A stretch of DNA of 8,472 nucleotides from Ottowia sp. (GCA_023228705.1 JALOAS010000114.1:1-8472), one strand, 5' to 3'. Positions 1 through 6,870 are shown, counted from the stretch's first letter. Notes: generated by a model not told the origin, from the letters alone. A program made the numbers and translations.

Positions 1-1
1 C

Positions 2-442
2 ACAAGTCTAGTTGTCGCCGCGCTTCAGGGTGGCGCAGCGGATCTGCGCGGCCACGTCACGCCAGGCTCTATCTACGCCTACGTTGACCAAGCCCTTGGA
101 GCTTGGGACCAGCGCCCGATCTTTAAAACAAACGTGACTCAGTTCACCTCTCTCCGTGAGGTGCCTCCGCAGGTGCCGTTGGAGATTTTGCGCAAACTTG
201 TGGTTTACTTCCCGAGCCCCCAAGACGAACACGCCCTCGATCCGAGTTATGAAGACACGGTCGAGAACCACGACCCAAACAGAGCCAAGGTGTTCAAGGA
301 TCTTCAGAAAATGGAAGGGGTCGGCTTGGTCGTTCCAGTCGGAGAGGAACACATGTACTACGCCGCGATGAACTCGAAGTCGTGCCGACTGACGGCGCTG
401 GGCGCGCAGTATTGGCGGCTCGCGAAGGAGAAGAAACTGTGA
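2..442 (+). CDS. C-terminal part of a caspase-like (peptidase C14) family protein, partial
   Basis: The frame is open from base 2 to a TGA at 440-442, giving 146 residues with no start required inside the window; the GTG at 134 is therefore probably internal. The piece begins with a helix/strand stretch (SLVVAALQGGAADLRGHVTP), then an IYAYVDQALG segment, a WDQRPIFKTN segment and a tail ending in SKSCRLTALGAQYWRLAKE. From memory this matches the C-terminal end of bacterial caspase-like proteins, where the first part closes the caspase fold and the tail is a family-specific extension. The His-Cys catalytic dyad would lie upstream of the window, so activity cannot be judged. Third codon positions carry far more A and T than in recG or tgt, which suggests acquisition by transfer. 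The gene is convergent with tgt, 82 bp apart. The family assignment rests on recall of the tail; the open frame itself is certain. Confidence 0.6.
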   Translation, partial: TSLVVAALQGGAADLRGHVTPGSIYAYVDQALGAWDQRPIFKTNVTQFTSLREVPPQVPLEILRKLVVYFPSPQDEHALDPSYEDTVENHDPNRAKVFKDLQKMEGVGLVVPVGEEHMYYAAMNSKSCRLTALGAQYWRLAKEKKL

Positions 443-524
443 GTACTGGCTCCTGCTCGCGGGTTCCCGACCGGAAACGAACGAAGATAAAGGGCGTCCA
501 TCTTCCGAGCGATTCCGTACTCTC

Positions 525-1697
525 TCAGACCCCCCGGTCGCGCTCCGTCTCGAACTGCCGACAAAATGCGCTAAAACTCCCCGTCTCCAGCGCGTCGCGC
601 ATCAGCTGCATGAGCTGCAGGTAGTAATGCAGGTTGTGCGTGGTGGCCAGCATGGCGCCCAGCAGCTCGCGCGTGCGGTCCAGGTGGTGCAGGTAGGCGC
701 GCGAGAAGCCTTGCCGCCCGCCCTCGTCCCAGGGCACGCCGCTGTCGCCGGCGCAGGCGTAGCAGGTGCAGGTGGGGTCCAGTGGCAGTTGGTCCTGCCT
801 GTAGCGCGCGTTGCGGATTCGCACGTCGCCCCAGCGGGTGAAGATATGCCCGTTGCGCGCGTTGCGCGTGGGCAGGACGCAGTCGAAGAGGTCGACGCCG
901 TGCTGCACGCCGAAGACCAGGTCTTCGGGCGTTCCCACGCCCATGAGGTAGCGGGGCTTGCTGGCGGGCAGCAGCGCGGGGGCAAATGACGTGACCCGGC
1001 GCATGTCTTCCCTGGGTTCGCCGACGCTGACGCCGCCTATGGCGTAGCCGGGGAAGTCCATTTCTGTCAGGCGTGCGGCGGATTCCTGGCGCAGGTGGTC
1101 GAACATGCCGCCCTGCATGATGCCAAAGAGCGCGTTGGGGTTCTCCAGGCGGGCAAATTCGGCCTGGCTGCGCGCGGCCCAGCGCAGGCTCAGCTCCATG
1201 CTGGCGCGTGCCTCGGATTCGGTCGTGACGTGGCCGTCCGTTTCATACGCGGTGCATTCGTCCAGCTGCATGACGATGTCGCTGTCCAGCACGGTCTGGA
1301 TCTGCATGGAGACCTCGGGCGAGAGGAAGAGCCTGTCGCCGTTGACGGGGCTGGCAAAGTGCACGCCTTCTTCCGTGATCTTTCGCATGGCGCCGAGCGA
1401 GAAGACCTGGAAGCCGCCGGAGTCGGTGAGGATGGGATGCGGCCATTGCTCGAAGCGGTGCAGGCCGCCGAAGGCACGGATGACGTCGAGCCCCGGCCGC
1501 AGCCACAGGTGGAAGGTGTTGCCGAGGATGATTTGCGCACCCACCTGCTCCAGTGCGCGCGGCGTCATGGCCTTGACGCTGCCGTACGTGCCCACGGGCA
1601 TGAACATGGGCGTTTGCACGACGCCGTGGTTGAGCGTGAGGCGGGCGCGCCGGGCCTGGCTGTGCGGGTCGGTGGCGAGGAGGTCGAATTGCAGCAT
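525..1697 (-). CDS. tgt: Queuine/preQ1 tRNA-ribosyltransferase (tRNA-guanine transglycosylase)
   Basis: Tgt exchanges guanine 34 in the anticodon of tRNAs for Asp, Asn, His and Tyr with the precursor preQ1, in the cytoplasm. The 390-residue protein aligns throughout with the bacterial family. It shows FMPVGTYGSVK near the N-terminus, TDSGGFQVFSLG with the active-site Asp92, DECT at 146-149, GIMQGG in the base-binding region, and DCVLPTRNARNG with the nucleophile Asp272. Zinc ligands are Cys310, Cys312, Cys315 and His354. The gap between Cys315 and His354 is 39 residues, against 26 in E. coli Tgt, owing to an insertion of about 13 residues around 317-329. The start lies 13 bp after the queA stop and has no clear Shine-Dalgarno, so translational coupling to queA is likely. 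The yajC-sec genes often found after tgt are absent here. Confidence 0.97.
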   Translation of the reverse strand: MLQFDLLATDPHSQARRARLTLNHGVVQTPMFMPVGTYGSVKAMTPRALEQVGAQIILGNTFHLWLRPGLDVIRAFGGLHRFEQWPHPILTDSGGFQVFSLGAMRKITEEGVHFASPVNGDRLFLSPEVSMQIQTVLDSDIVMQLDECTAYETDGHVTTESEARASMELSLRWAARSQAEFARLENPNALFGIMQGGMFDHLRQESAARLTEMDFPGYAIGGVSVGEPREDMRRVTSFAPALLPASKPRYLMGVGTPEDLVFGVQHGVDLFDCVLPTRNARNGHIFTRWGDVRIRNARYRQDQLPLDPTCTCYACAGDSGVPWDEGGRQGFSRAYLHHLDRTRELLGAMLATTHNLHYYLQLMQLMRDALETGSFSAFCRQFETERDRGV

Positions 1698-1710
1698 GGG
1701 GGAAAAGCGC

Positions 1711-2751
1711 TCAGGCGCGCGTCAGCCACATGGCGTCGCCGTAGCTGAAGAAGCGGTAGCGGCTGGCGACGGCGTGGCGGTACAGCGCCATGACGGTGTC
1801 GTAGCCGGCAAAGGCGGAAACAAGCATGAGCAGCGTGCTGCGCGGCAGGTGGAAGTTGGTGCTGAGCGCGTCGACCACCTGGAACTTGAATCCGGGCGTG
1901 ATGAAGAGGTTGGTGTCGCCCTCCGTCTGGCCCGTCTGGGCCCAGGCTTCCAGCGTGCGCACGCTGGTGGTGCCGACGGCGACGACGCGGCCGCCGCGCT
2001 GCCTGCAGGCCATGATGGCGGCCACGGTTTCGGGCGGGATCCAGTAGCGTTCGTGGTGCATGACGTGCTGGCTGATGTCCTCGCCCTTGACCGGCTGGAA
2101 GGTGCCGGCGCCCACGTGCAGCGTGACGGCGGCGCGCGGGATGCCGCGTTCGTCCAGCGCGTCAAGTACGGACTGGTCAAAGTGCAGCGCGGCGGTGGGC
2201 GCGGCGACGGCGCCGGGGCTGCGCGCGAAGATGGTCTGGTAGCGGCTGGCGTCCTCGGCCGTGTCGTCGCGGGCGATGTAAGGGGGCAGCGGCACGTGGC
2301 CGTGCGCGGCCATGAGCGCCCAGGGGTCGCCTGAGAAGCGCAGGTGGAACAGCGCGCCAGCGGCGTCGGGCCAGCGCCCGATGAGCTCGGCTGTATAGCC
2401 GCCGTCCATCTGCAGCACGGCACCGGCGGCGGGCTTGCGGCCGGCCTTCATGTGCGCTGCAATGCTGCCGTCAGCGAGCACGCGCTCCACGAGCAGCTCG
2501 ATGCGGCCGCCGCTGGCCTTGCGGCCGAACAGGCGCGCCTTGATGACCTGCGTGTCGTTGAAGACGAGCAGGTCGCCGGGGTCCAGCAGTTGCGGCAATT
2601 CGCTGAAGACCCGGTCCACCGGCTGCGCGCCGCTGCCGTCGAGCAGGCGCGCGCTGCTGCGTCGGGCCGCGGGATGCTGCGCAATCAGCTCGGGCGGCAG
2701 GTCAAAGTCAAAGTCGCTGGTGGTGTAGGCGCGAATGGCGGGCTCGGGCAT
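1711..2751 (-). CDS. queA: S-adenosylmethionine:tRNA ribosyltransferase-isomerase
   Basis: QueA transfers and rearranges the ribosyl group of S-adenosylmethionine onto preQ1-modified tRNA, giving epoxyqueuosine; it acts directly after Tgt. The 346-residue product (E. coli QueA is 356) carries the family landmarks: DLLVFNDTQVIKARLFGRK at 60-78, PLPPYI at 154-159, SPGAVAAPTAALHF at 178-191, VTLHVGAGTFQPV at 209-221, VAVGTTSVRTLE at 257-268, STNFHLPRSTLLMLVSAFAG at 297-316 and YRFFSYGDAM at 332-341. The frame is open further upstream to an ATG at 2817, but the extra 22 residues are low in similarity to the family and run towards the 56-bp repeat. The ATG at 2751 gives the usual N-terminus, although no good Shine-Dalgarno precedes it. 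It is the first gene of a queA-tgt operon and is divergent from recG. Confidence 0.96.
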   Translation of the reverse strand: MPEPAIRAYTTSDFDFDLPPELIAQHPAARRSSARLLDGSGAQPVDRVFSELPQLLDPGDLLVFNDTQVIKARLFGRKASGGRIELLVERVLADGSIAAHMKAGRKPAAGAVLQMDGGYTAELIGRWPDAAGALFHLRFSGDPWALMAAHGHVPLPPYIARDDTAEDASRYQTIFARSPGAVAAPTAALHFDQSVLDALDERGIPRAAVTLHVGAGTFQPVKGEDISQHVMHHERYWIPPETVAAIMACRQRGGRVVAVGTTSVRTLEAWAQTGQTEGDTNLFITPGFKFQVVDALSTNFHLPRSTLLMLVSAFAGYDTVMALYRHAVASRYRFFSYGDAMWLTRA

Positions 2752-2976
2752 GGGTGGGGTGACGCTACGTTTTGATCGCGCATGACAGAAGACCTCGGCT
2801 CCTGCGCGGCTTGGCATGACGGCCCCCAGCGCCGCCCACGATGGGTCATGGCGGCGCAGCCGCAGTCATTGATGCCGCGCAGCGGCGAGGTCATTCGTCA
2901 TCGGGCGGGCCGAGGCACTGCGGCAATCTGTTGCAGTTTCGACCGTCGTGTTGGGGATGCAAGGCAGAATTGTCCC
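2752..2976. other. Divergent queA/recG intergenic region
   Basis: These 225 bp must carry promoters for both the queA-tgt operon and recG. I found no pair of -35/-10 hexamers on either strand good enough to name. The middle is occupied by a 56-bp repeat. The recG frame is open through this region from 2782, but its N-terminal extension there is just the translated repeat and its flanks, so I treat the region as non-coding. Confidence 0.6.
2846..2901 (+). repeat. 56-bp intergenic repeat, copy A (two hairpins)
   Basis: This element matches the reverse complement of 8272-8327 at 52 of 56 bases. It contains two short perfect hairpins with GCA loops: stems 2851-2855/2859-2863 (GCGGC/GCCGC) and 2874-2878/2882-2886 (GCCGC/GCGGC). 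All four differences from copy B (2872, 2873, 2888, 2895) fall outside the stems. The motif GTCATT recurs within it. It lies between two divergent genes. It looks like a REP-type dispersed intergenic palindrome, although I do not see the GTAG signature typical of classical REPs. Confidence 0.85.
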
Positions 2977-5052
2977 ATGCCCGATACCCAGCGGCCCGCG
3001 TCGGCCAGGCAAAGAGCGCTGCGCAAGCTTGGCCTGGAGCGCCCCATAGACCTGGCGCTGCACTTGCCACTACGCTACGAGGACGAGACGCGCCTGCTGT
3101 CGCTGGCCGAGGCGGCGCGCTGCGTCTCGGACGAGCCGGTGCAGTTTGAGGCCACGGTGACGCACCAGGAGGTGGCCTTGCGCGGCAAGCGCCAGTTGCT
3201 GGTGACCGTGCAGGACGGCGACGTGCAGTGCCTGCTGCGGTTCTTCAACTTTTATCCTTCGCAGCGCAAGCAGATGGCGGTGGGCGAGCGGCTGCGCGTG
3301 CGTGGCCCGTTGCGCGGCGGCTTTGGCGGCCTGCACATGATGCACCCGGTGGTGCGCGCTGCCGGCGGACCGCTGGCCGACGCGCTGACGCCGGTGTACC
3401 CGACGACCGCCGGCCTGTCGCAGCCGGTGTTGCGCAAGGCCGTGCAGGCAGGGCTGCAGGAGGCCGACCTGCGCGAGACCATTCCGCAAGAGTTGCTGGC
3501 CGGCGCCGGTGCGTGGCACCACTGGAGCCTGAAGCAGGCGCTGGTGTTCCTGCACCATCCGGCGCCCGATGTGTCTTTGGCCGAGCTGGAGGATCACACG
3601 CACCCGGCCTGGCAGCGCCTCAAGGCCGAGGAGCTGCTGGCGCTGCAGCTGTCGCAGGCGCAGGTGCGGCAGCAACGCCAGCAATTGCGCGGGCCGGCGC
3701 TGATGGCTGGCGCGGGCGACTTGCCCGACCAGCTGCTGGCCGCGCTGCCGTTCCGGCTGACCGCTGCACAGCGCCGCGTCAGCGAGGAGATTGCCGCGGA
3801 TCTGGCCGGGCCACTGCCCATGCGCCGGCTGCTGCAGGGCGACGTGGGGTCCGGCAAGACGGTGGTGGCTGCGCTGGCGGCTTGTCGCGCGCTGGCCGCA
3901 GGCTGGCAGTGCGTGCTGATGGCGCCCACGGAGATCCTGGCGCGCCAGCATTTCGAGCGCCTGGCCGAGTGGCTGACGCCTTTGCTCGCGCCGCTGGGAA
4001 AGCAGGTGGCCTGGCTGGCGGGGCAGCAGAAGAAATCGGCGCGCAAGCAGATGCTGCAGGCCATTGCCGACGGCAGCGCGGCGCTGGTCATCGGTACGCA
4101 CGCCGTGATCCAGGACGAGGTGCGGTTCGACCGCCTGGGGCTGGCCGTCATCGACGAGCAGCACCGCTTTGGCGTGGGGCAGCGGTTGCGGCTGCGCCAG
4201 ATGCAGGACGACGGCACGCAGCCGCACCTGCTGATGATGAGCGCCACGCCCATCCCGCGCACGCTGGCGATGAGCTACTACGCCGACCTGGACGTGTCGA
4301 CCATAGACGAGCTGCCGCCCGGCCGCTGGCCCGTGACGACGCGCCTGGTCTCCGGGCGTCGCCGTGCCGAGGTGGTCGAGCGCCTGCGGCGCTGGCTGGC
4401 CACCGGCGCGCAGGCGTACTGGGTCTGCCCGCTGATAGAGGAGAGCGAGGCGCTGGACCTGCGCCACGCGACGCAGGCGCACGAGGAACTGGTCGCAGCG
4501 CTGCCGGGGCTCCGGGTCGGCCTGCTGCACGCCCGCCTGCCCGCCGACGAGAAAAAGGCGGTCATGGCCGGCTTTGTCGCCGGCGACGTCGCCCTGTTGG
4601 TCAGCACCACGGTGATCGAGGTGGGCGTGGACGTGCCGGGCGCCAGCCTCATGGTCATCGAGCACGCCGAGCGTTTTGGCCTGAGCCAGCTGCACCAGCT
4701 GCGCGGCCGCGTGGGCCGGGGCGCGGCTGCGTCGATCTGCGTGCTGCTGTATGGCGCGCCCGATGGCGGGCGGCTGTCGGATACCGCACGCCAACGCCTG
4801 AAGGCCATGGTCGAGACCGCCGACGGTTTTGAGATTGCGCGCCGCGACCTGGCGATTCGCGGCCCCGGCGAGTTCATGGGGGCGCGCCAGTCCGGGACGC
4901 CGCTGCTGCGCTTTGCCGACCTGGCTGAAGACGAGGCGCTGCTGGCGTGGGCGCGCGAGGCCGCACCGGTCATGCTGGCGCGGCACCCCGGGCAGGCGGC
5001 CCGGCACGTGGCGCGCTGGCTGGGCACGCGCATGGAATATCTGAAGGCGTAG
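2977..5052 (+). CDS. recG: ATP-dependent DNA helicase RecG
   Basis: RecG is a superfamily 2 double-stranded DNA translocase that regresses stalled replication forks and processes branched recombination intermediates. From the ATG at 2977 the product is 691 residues, matching E. coli RecG (693). The N-terminal wedge/OB region includes LALHLPLRYEDET and LLRFFNFYPSQRKQM. The motor follows: Walker A GDVGSGKT at 288-295, the RecG-type DEQH box (DEQHRFG) at 393-399, SATPIPRTLAMSYYADL from 422, and motif VI QLRGRVGRG at 574-582. The C-terminal end carries the RRDLAIRGPGEFMGARQSG segment expected in the family. An upstream ATG in frame (2782) would add 65 residues unlike RecG, translated from the 56-bp repeat, so I reject it. 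An AAGG at 2961-2964 is a poor, distant Shine-Dalgarno. The gene appears monocistronic. Confidence 0.97.
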   Translation: MPDTQRPASARQRALRKLGLERPIDLALHLPLRYEDETRLLSLAEAARCVSDEPVQFEATVTHQEVALRGKRQLLVTVQDGDVQCLLRFFNFYPSQRKQMAVGERLRVRGPLRGGFGGLHMMHPVVRAAGGPLADALTPVYPTTAGLSQPVLRKAVQAGLQEADLRETIPQELLAGAGAWHHWSLKQALVFLHHPAPDVSLAELEDHTHPAWQRLKAEELLALQLSQAQVRQQRQQLRGPALMAGAGDLPDQLLAALPFRLTAAQRRVSEEIAADLAGPLPMRRLLQGDVGSGKTVVAALAACRALAAGWQCVLMAPTEILARQHFERLAEWLTPLLAPLGKQVAWLAGQQKKSARKQMLQAIADGSAALVIGTHAVIQDEVRFDRLGLAVIDEQHRFGVGQRLRLRQMQDDGTQPHLLMMSATPIPRTLAMSYYADLDVSTIDELPPGRWPVTTRLVSGRRRAEVVERLRRWLATGAQAYWVCPLIEESEALDLRHATQAHEELVAALPGLRVGLLHARLPADEKKAVMAGFVAGDVALLVSTTVIEVGVDVPGASLMVIEHAERFGLSQLHQLRGRVGRGAAASICVLLYGAPDGGRLSDTARQRLKAMVETADGFEIARRDLAIRGPGEFMGARQSGTPLLRFADLAEDEALLAWAREAAPVMLARHPGQAARHVARWLGTRMEYLKA

Positions 5053-5211
5053 CCCGGCGCCTGGTGCGCTGCGCGCGGTCCAGGGCCGATTCCTGCATTT
5101 TCATGTAACGCGGGTGGCTCCTGCTGCATCCAATGGTTGAGGGTCGCGTGATGCGGGTCGCCGCCGAGACCCCTGATCTTGAAAATTCGCTGACAGGAAA
5201 AAGGAACTCCC

Positions 5212-5868
5212 ATGAGACTCAAACTGATTGCGGGCGCGGTTGTGCTCGGGCTGGCGGTGGCGGGCTGCAGCACGAGCGGGCCGGCGGCCAACGAGACGGC
5301 GCCGACGGCGGCAGCGGCAACGGCGCCCGCTGCCGTCAGCCTGCACGCAGCCATGCAGGATTTGTGGCACCAGCACGTGGTGGCCACGCGCAATTACGCG
5401 CTGGCCGTTTACGCTGGTGATGAAGCAGCGGCCCGCGCGGCGCAGGATGCGGAAGTGGCCAACGGCCACGACATTGCCAACGCCGTTTCCGGCGTCTACG
5501 GCCGGGATGCCGGTGATGGCATCTTCAAGCTGCTGGCCGGCCACGTGGGCGGCGTCAATGCGCTCACGCTTGCCGTCAAGAACGCCGATGCCGCAGACGA
5601 GGACCAGGCCATGGCCGACCTCACGGACAACGCCATGCAGATCGCAAAATTCCTGGCCGGCGCCAACCCGGAAAACTGGACGGTCCAGGCACTCAACGGG
5701 GCGCTGCTGGCGCACGCCGGCCATCACCGGCAACAGATCCACCTGCTCATGGCCGACGCACCACAGGCCGAGCAGGACGCGGAGTGGACCGCGATGCAGC
5801 AGCACATGGACATGATTGCCGGCGTCCTGGCCGATGGCATCGCAAAACAGTTTCCGGACAGGTTCTGA
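5212..5868 (+). CDS. Putative outer-membrane lipoprotein, His-rich helical repeat family (paralogue 1)
   Basis: The 218-residue product starts with a lipoprotein signal: a short basic start, a hydrophobic core and the lipobox VAGC with Cys19; Ser20 at +2 favours outer-membrane sorting. A low-complexity Ala/Thr/Pro linker runs to about residue 43. The rest looks all-helical and has three similar units, each starting LW/LL followed by His and ending in an IA pair: H55 to I88-A89, H111 to I144-A145, and L165-L166 to I202-A203. The last motif is ADGIAKQFPDRF. A good Shine-Dalgarno, AAGGA at 5201-5205, fixes the start. It is about 69% identical to the gene downstream. The ending resembles, from memory, a widespread uncharacterised bacterial helical family; I know no function. 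Eight His shared with the paralogue suggest metal or haem binding, which is inference only. No convincing terminator lies between the two genes, so they may be co-transcribed. Confidence 0.85.
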   Translation: MRLKLIAGAVVLGLAVAGCSTSGPAANETAPTAAAATAPAAVSLHAAMQDLWHQHVVATRNYALAVYAGDEAAARAAQDAEVANGHDIANAVSGVYGRDAGDGIFKLLAGHVGGVNALTLAVKNADAADEDQAMADLTDNAMQIAKFLAGANPENWTVQALNGALLAHAGHHRQQIHLLMADAPQAEQDAEWTAMQQHMDMIAGVLADGIAKQFPDRF

Positions 5869-6002
5869 CGTTTTCTTGGGCGCGGCCTGCTATGCAGCGA
5901 AGCCGGCTCCGGATCGCGCGGTGTTGCTCCTCGGGCAAAGACACCGCCGCGGTCAGAGCCATTCAAAACGCAGCATGACCGCAATTGTTTGTCCGTAAAG
6001 AC

Positions 6003-6025
6003 GGCAACCCCGGCATGGGGCTGCC
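6003..6025 (+). other. Hairpin just upstream of the second paralogue's ribosome binding site
   Basis: GGCA-CCCC (6003-6011, with one unpaired A) pairs with GGGG-TGCC (6017-6025, with one unpaired C) around the loop GGCAT. It ends 5 bases before the Shine-Dalgarno of the downstream gene. It may shape translation initiation or mRNA stability. No U tract follows, so it is not a standard terminator. Confidence 0.45.
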
Positions 6026-6030
6026 AAACA

Positions 6031-6035
6031 GGGAG
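6031..6035 (+). promoter_or_regulatory. Shine-Dalgarno (GGGAG) deciding the start of paralogue 2
   Basis: GGGAG sits 6 bases before the ATG at 6042. The same frame is open upstream to a TTG at 5985, but that would bury the twin-arginine signal inside the protein, and no ribosome binding site precedes it. The ATG at 6042 is therefore the better start. Confidence 0.75.
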
Positions 6036-6041
6036 CTGGAA

Positions 6042-6689
6042 ATGAAAAGACGTTCTTTCATGACCGTTGCCGCGCTGGGCGTGGCATTTGCCGGAACCAC
6101 CGGCGCCGGCAGCATGGCACTGGCCCAGGGCAGCGGCGGCGCGCCGGTGGCCCCGCGGCTGCGCGCCATGCTGCAGGACCTGTGGCATGGGCACATCGTG
6201 GCCACGCGCAACTACGCACTGGCCGTGCATACTGGTGACGCGGCTGCAGCCGATGCCGCACAGAAGGCCGAGGTCGCCAACGGACACGACCTTGCCGACG
6301 CGGTGGGCAGCGTCTACGGTGAGGACGCCGGCAAGGGCATGTTCGACCTGCTGGCAGGCCACGTGACCGGGGTCAATGCGCTGACCGACGCAACCAAGGC
6401 CGGTGACCAGGCGGCGCAGGACAAGGCCATGGACGACCTGGCCGCCAATGGCAGGGAAATCGCGCAGTTCCTGGTCGGCGCCAACCCGGACAACTGGACC
6501 GAAGACGCGCTGTTCGGCGCGCTGGTGGCGCACGTGGGGCACCACAAGAAGCAGATAGACCTGATCATGAGCAACGCGCCCCAGGACGAGCAGGACAAGG
6601 AATGGACTGCCATGCAGGGGCACATGGACATGATCGCCGGCGTGCTTGCCGACGGCATTGCGGCGCAGTTTCCGGACCAGGTCAACTGA
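6042..6689 (+). CDS. Putative Tat-exported periplasmic protein, His-rich helical repeat family (paralogue 2)
   Basis: This 215-residue protein begins MKRRSFM, which fits the twin-arginine pattern (RRxF plus hydrophobic residue), followed by a mild hydrophobic stretch and a likely cleavage site after ALA28. There is no lipobox Cys. The mature part aligns without gaps to the upstream lipoprotein over about 176 residues, about 120 of them identical. Conserved histidines are His49, 51, 82, 107, 164, 167, 168 and 194. The three-unit helical layout is shared: DLWHGHI..GHDLADAV, DLLAGHV..GREIAQFL, and LVAHVGHH..HMDMIAGVL, closing with ADGIAAQFPD. Tat export normally serves proteins that fold, often around a cofactor, before secretion, so cofactor binding is possible but unproven. 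The gene ends in a strong terminator, consistent with being last in a two-gene unit. I cannot name a function. Confidence 0.85.
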   Translation: MKRRSFMTVAALGVAFAGTTGAGSMALAQGSGGAPVAPRLRAMLQDLWHGHIVATRNYALAVHTGDAAAADAAQKAEVANGHDLADAVGSVYGEDAGKGMFDLLAGHVTGVNALTDATKAGDQAAQDKAMDDLAANGREIAQFLVGANPDNWTEDALFGALVAHVGHHKKQIDLIMSNAPQDEQDKEWTAMQGHMDMIAGVLADGIAAQFPDQVN

Positions 6690-6701
6690 CCGTGGTGCTG
6701 A

Positions 6702-6776
6702 CCAGCCAGGCGCCGCTGCCCGTGGCGCCTGCATGAGGCCGTGCCCGGCGCGGCCTTTTGCTTGACGCCTGGCTGG
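6702..6776 (+). other. Nested inverted repeats around the terminator
   Basis: CCAGCCAGGCG at 6702-6712 is the perfect reverse complement of 6766-6776, enclosing the terminator hairpin. The same left arm can instead pair locally: CAGGCGCC (6707-6714) with GGCGCCTG (6724-6731) across a 9-base loop. The two pairings exclude each other. Confidence 0.6.
6737..6759 (+). terminator. Intrinsic terminator after the paralogue pair
   Basis: An 8-bp GC-rich stem, GGCCGTGC (6737-6744) with GCGCGGCC (6748-6755) and one G-U pair, closes on the loop CCG and is followed directly by TTTT (6756-6759) and a further TT shortly after. It starts 47 bases past the stop of the second paralogue and is oriented to end its transcript. 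Confidence 0.75.
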
Positions 6777-6870
6777 CTGCCAGCGCAGCAGCCGTGGTGC
6801 GCTGTCTCGATGGCGGTTCGGCTGGACCATGGCCATGAAGCGCCGGAACGCGGGTCGTCCCCTGGCCGAG

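Noticed and set aside
8..352. 114-residue open frame on the minus strand at the left edge
   Set aside because: It lies fully opposite the caspase-like frame, which has recognisable family segments; no ribosome binding site or family features support it.
463..478. Small hairpin (GTTCCC/GGAAAC) between the convergent caspase-like gene and tgt
   Set aside because: One mismatch on the plus strand or one wobble on the minus strand, only 6 pairs, and no U tract on either side; too weak to call a terminator.
2752..2817. Upstream ATG extending QueA by 22 residues
   Set aside because: The extension has no similarity to QueA N-termini that I know, and the start at 2751 gives the normal family beginning.
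2846..2901. Repeat copy A read as a CRISPR-like or attachment-site element
   Set aside because: There are only two distant, inverted copies, no spacer array, no cas gene and no integrase in the window.
3070..5007. 645-residue open frame on the minus strand opposite recG
   Set aside because: Gln/Arg/His-rich shadow typical of the reverse strand of a GC-rich gene; RecG on the plus strand has all helicase motifs.
5060..5084. Possible terminator after recG (CCTGG/CCAGG)
   Set aside because: Only a 5-bp stem with a 15-base loop and no adjacent U tract.
5098..5135. Possible ECF-sigma-like promoter (TGTAAC box) upstream of paralogue 1
   Set aside because: A single half-site resemblance with no convincing second element and no matching site before the other paralogue.
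5155..5172. GGGTC/GACCC hairpin upstream of paralogue 1
   Set aside because: 5-bp stem, expected by chance in this composition; no second line of support.
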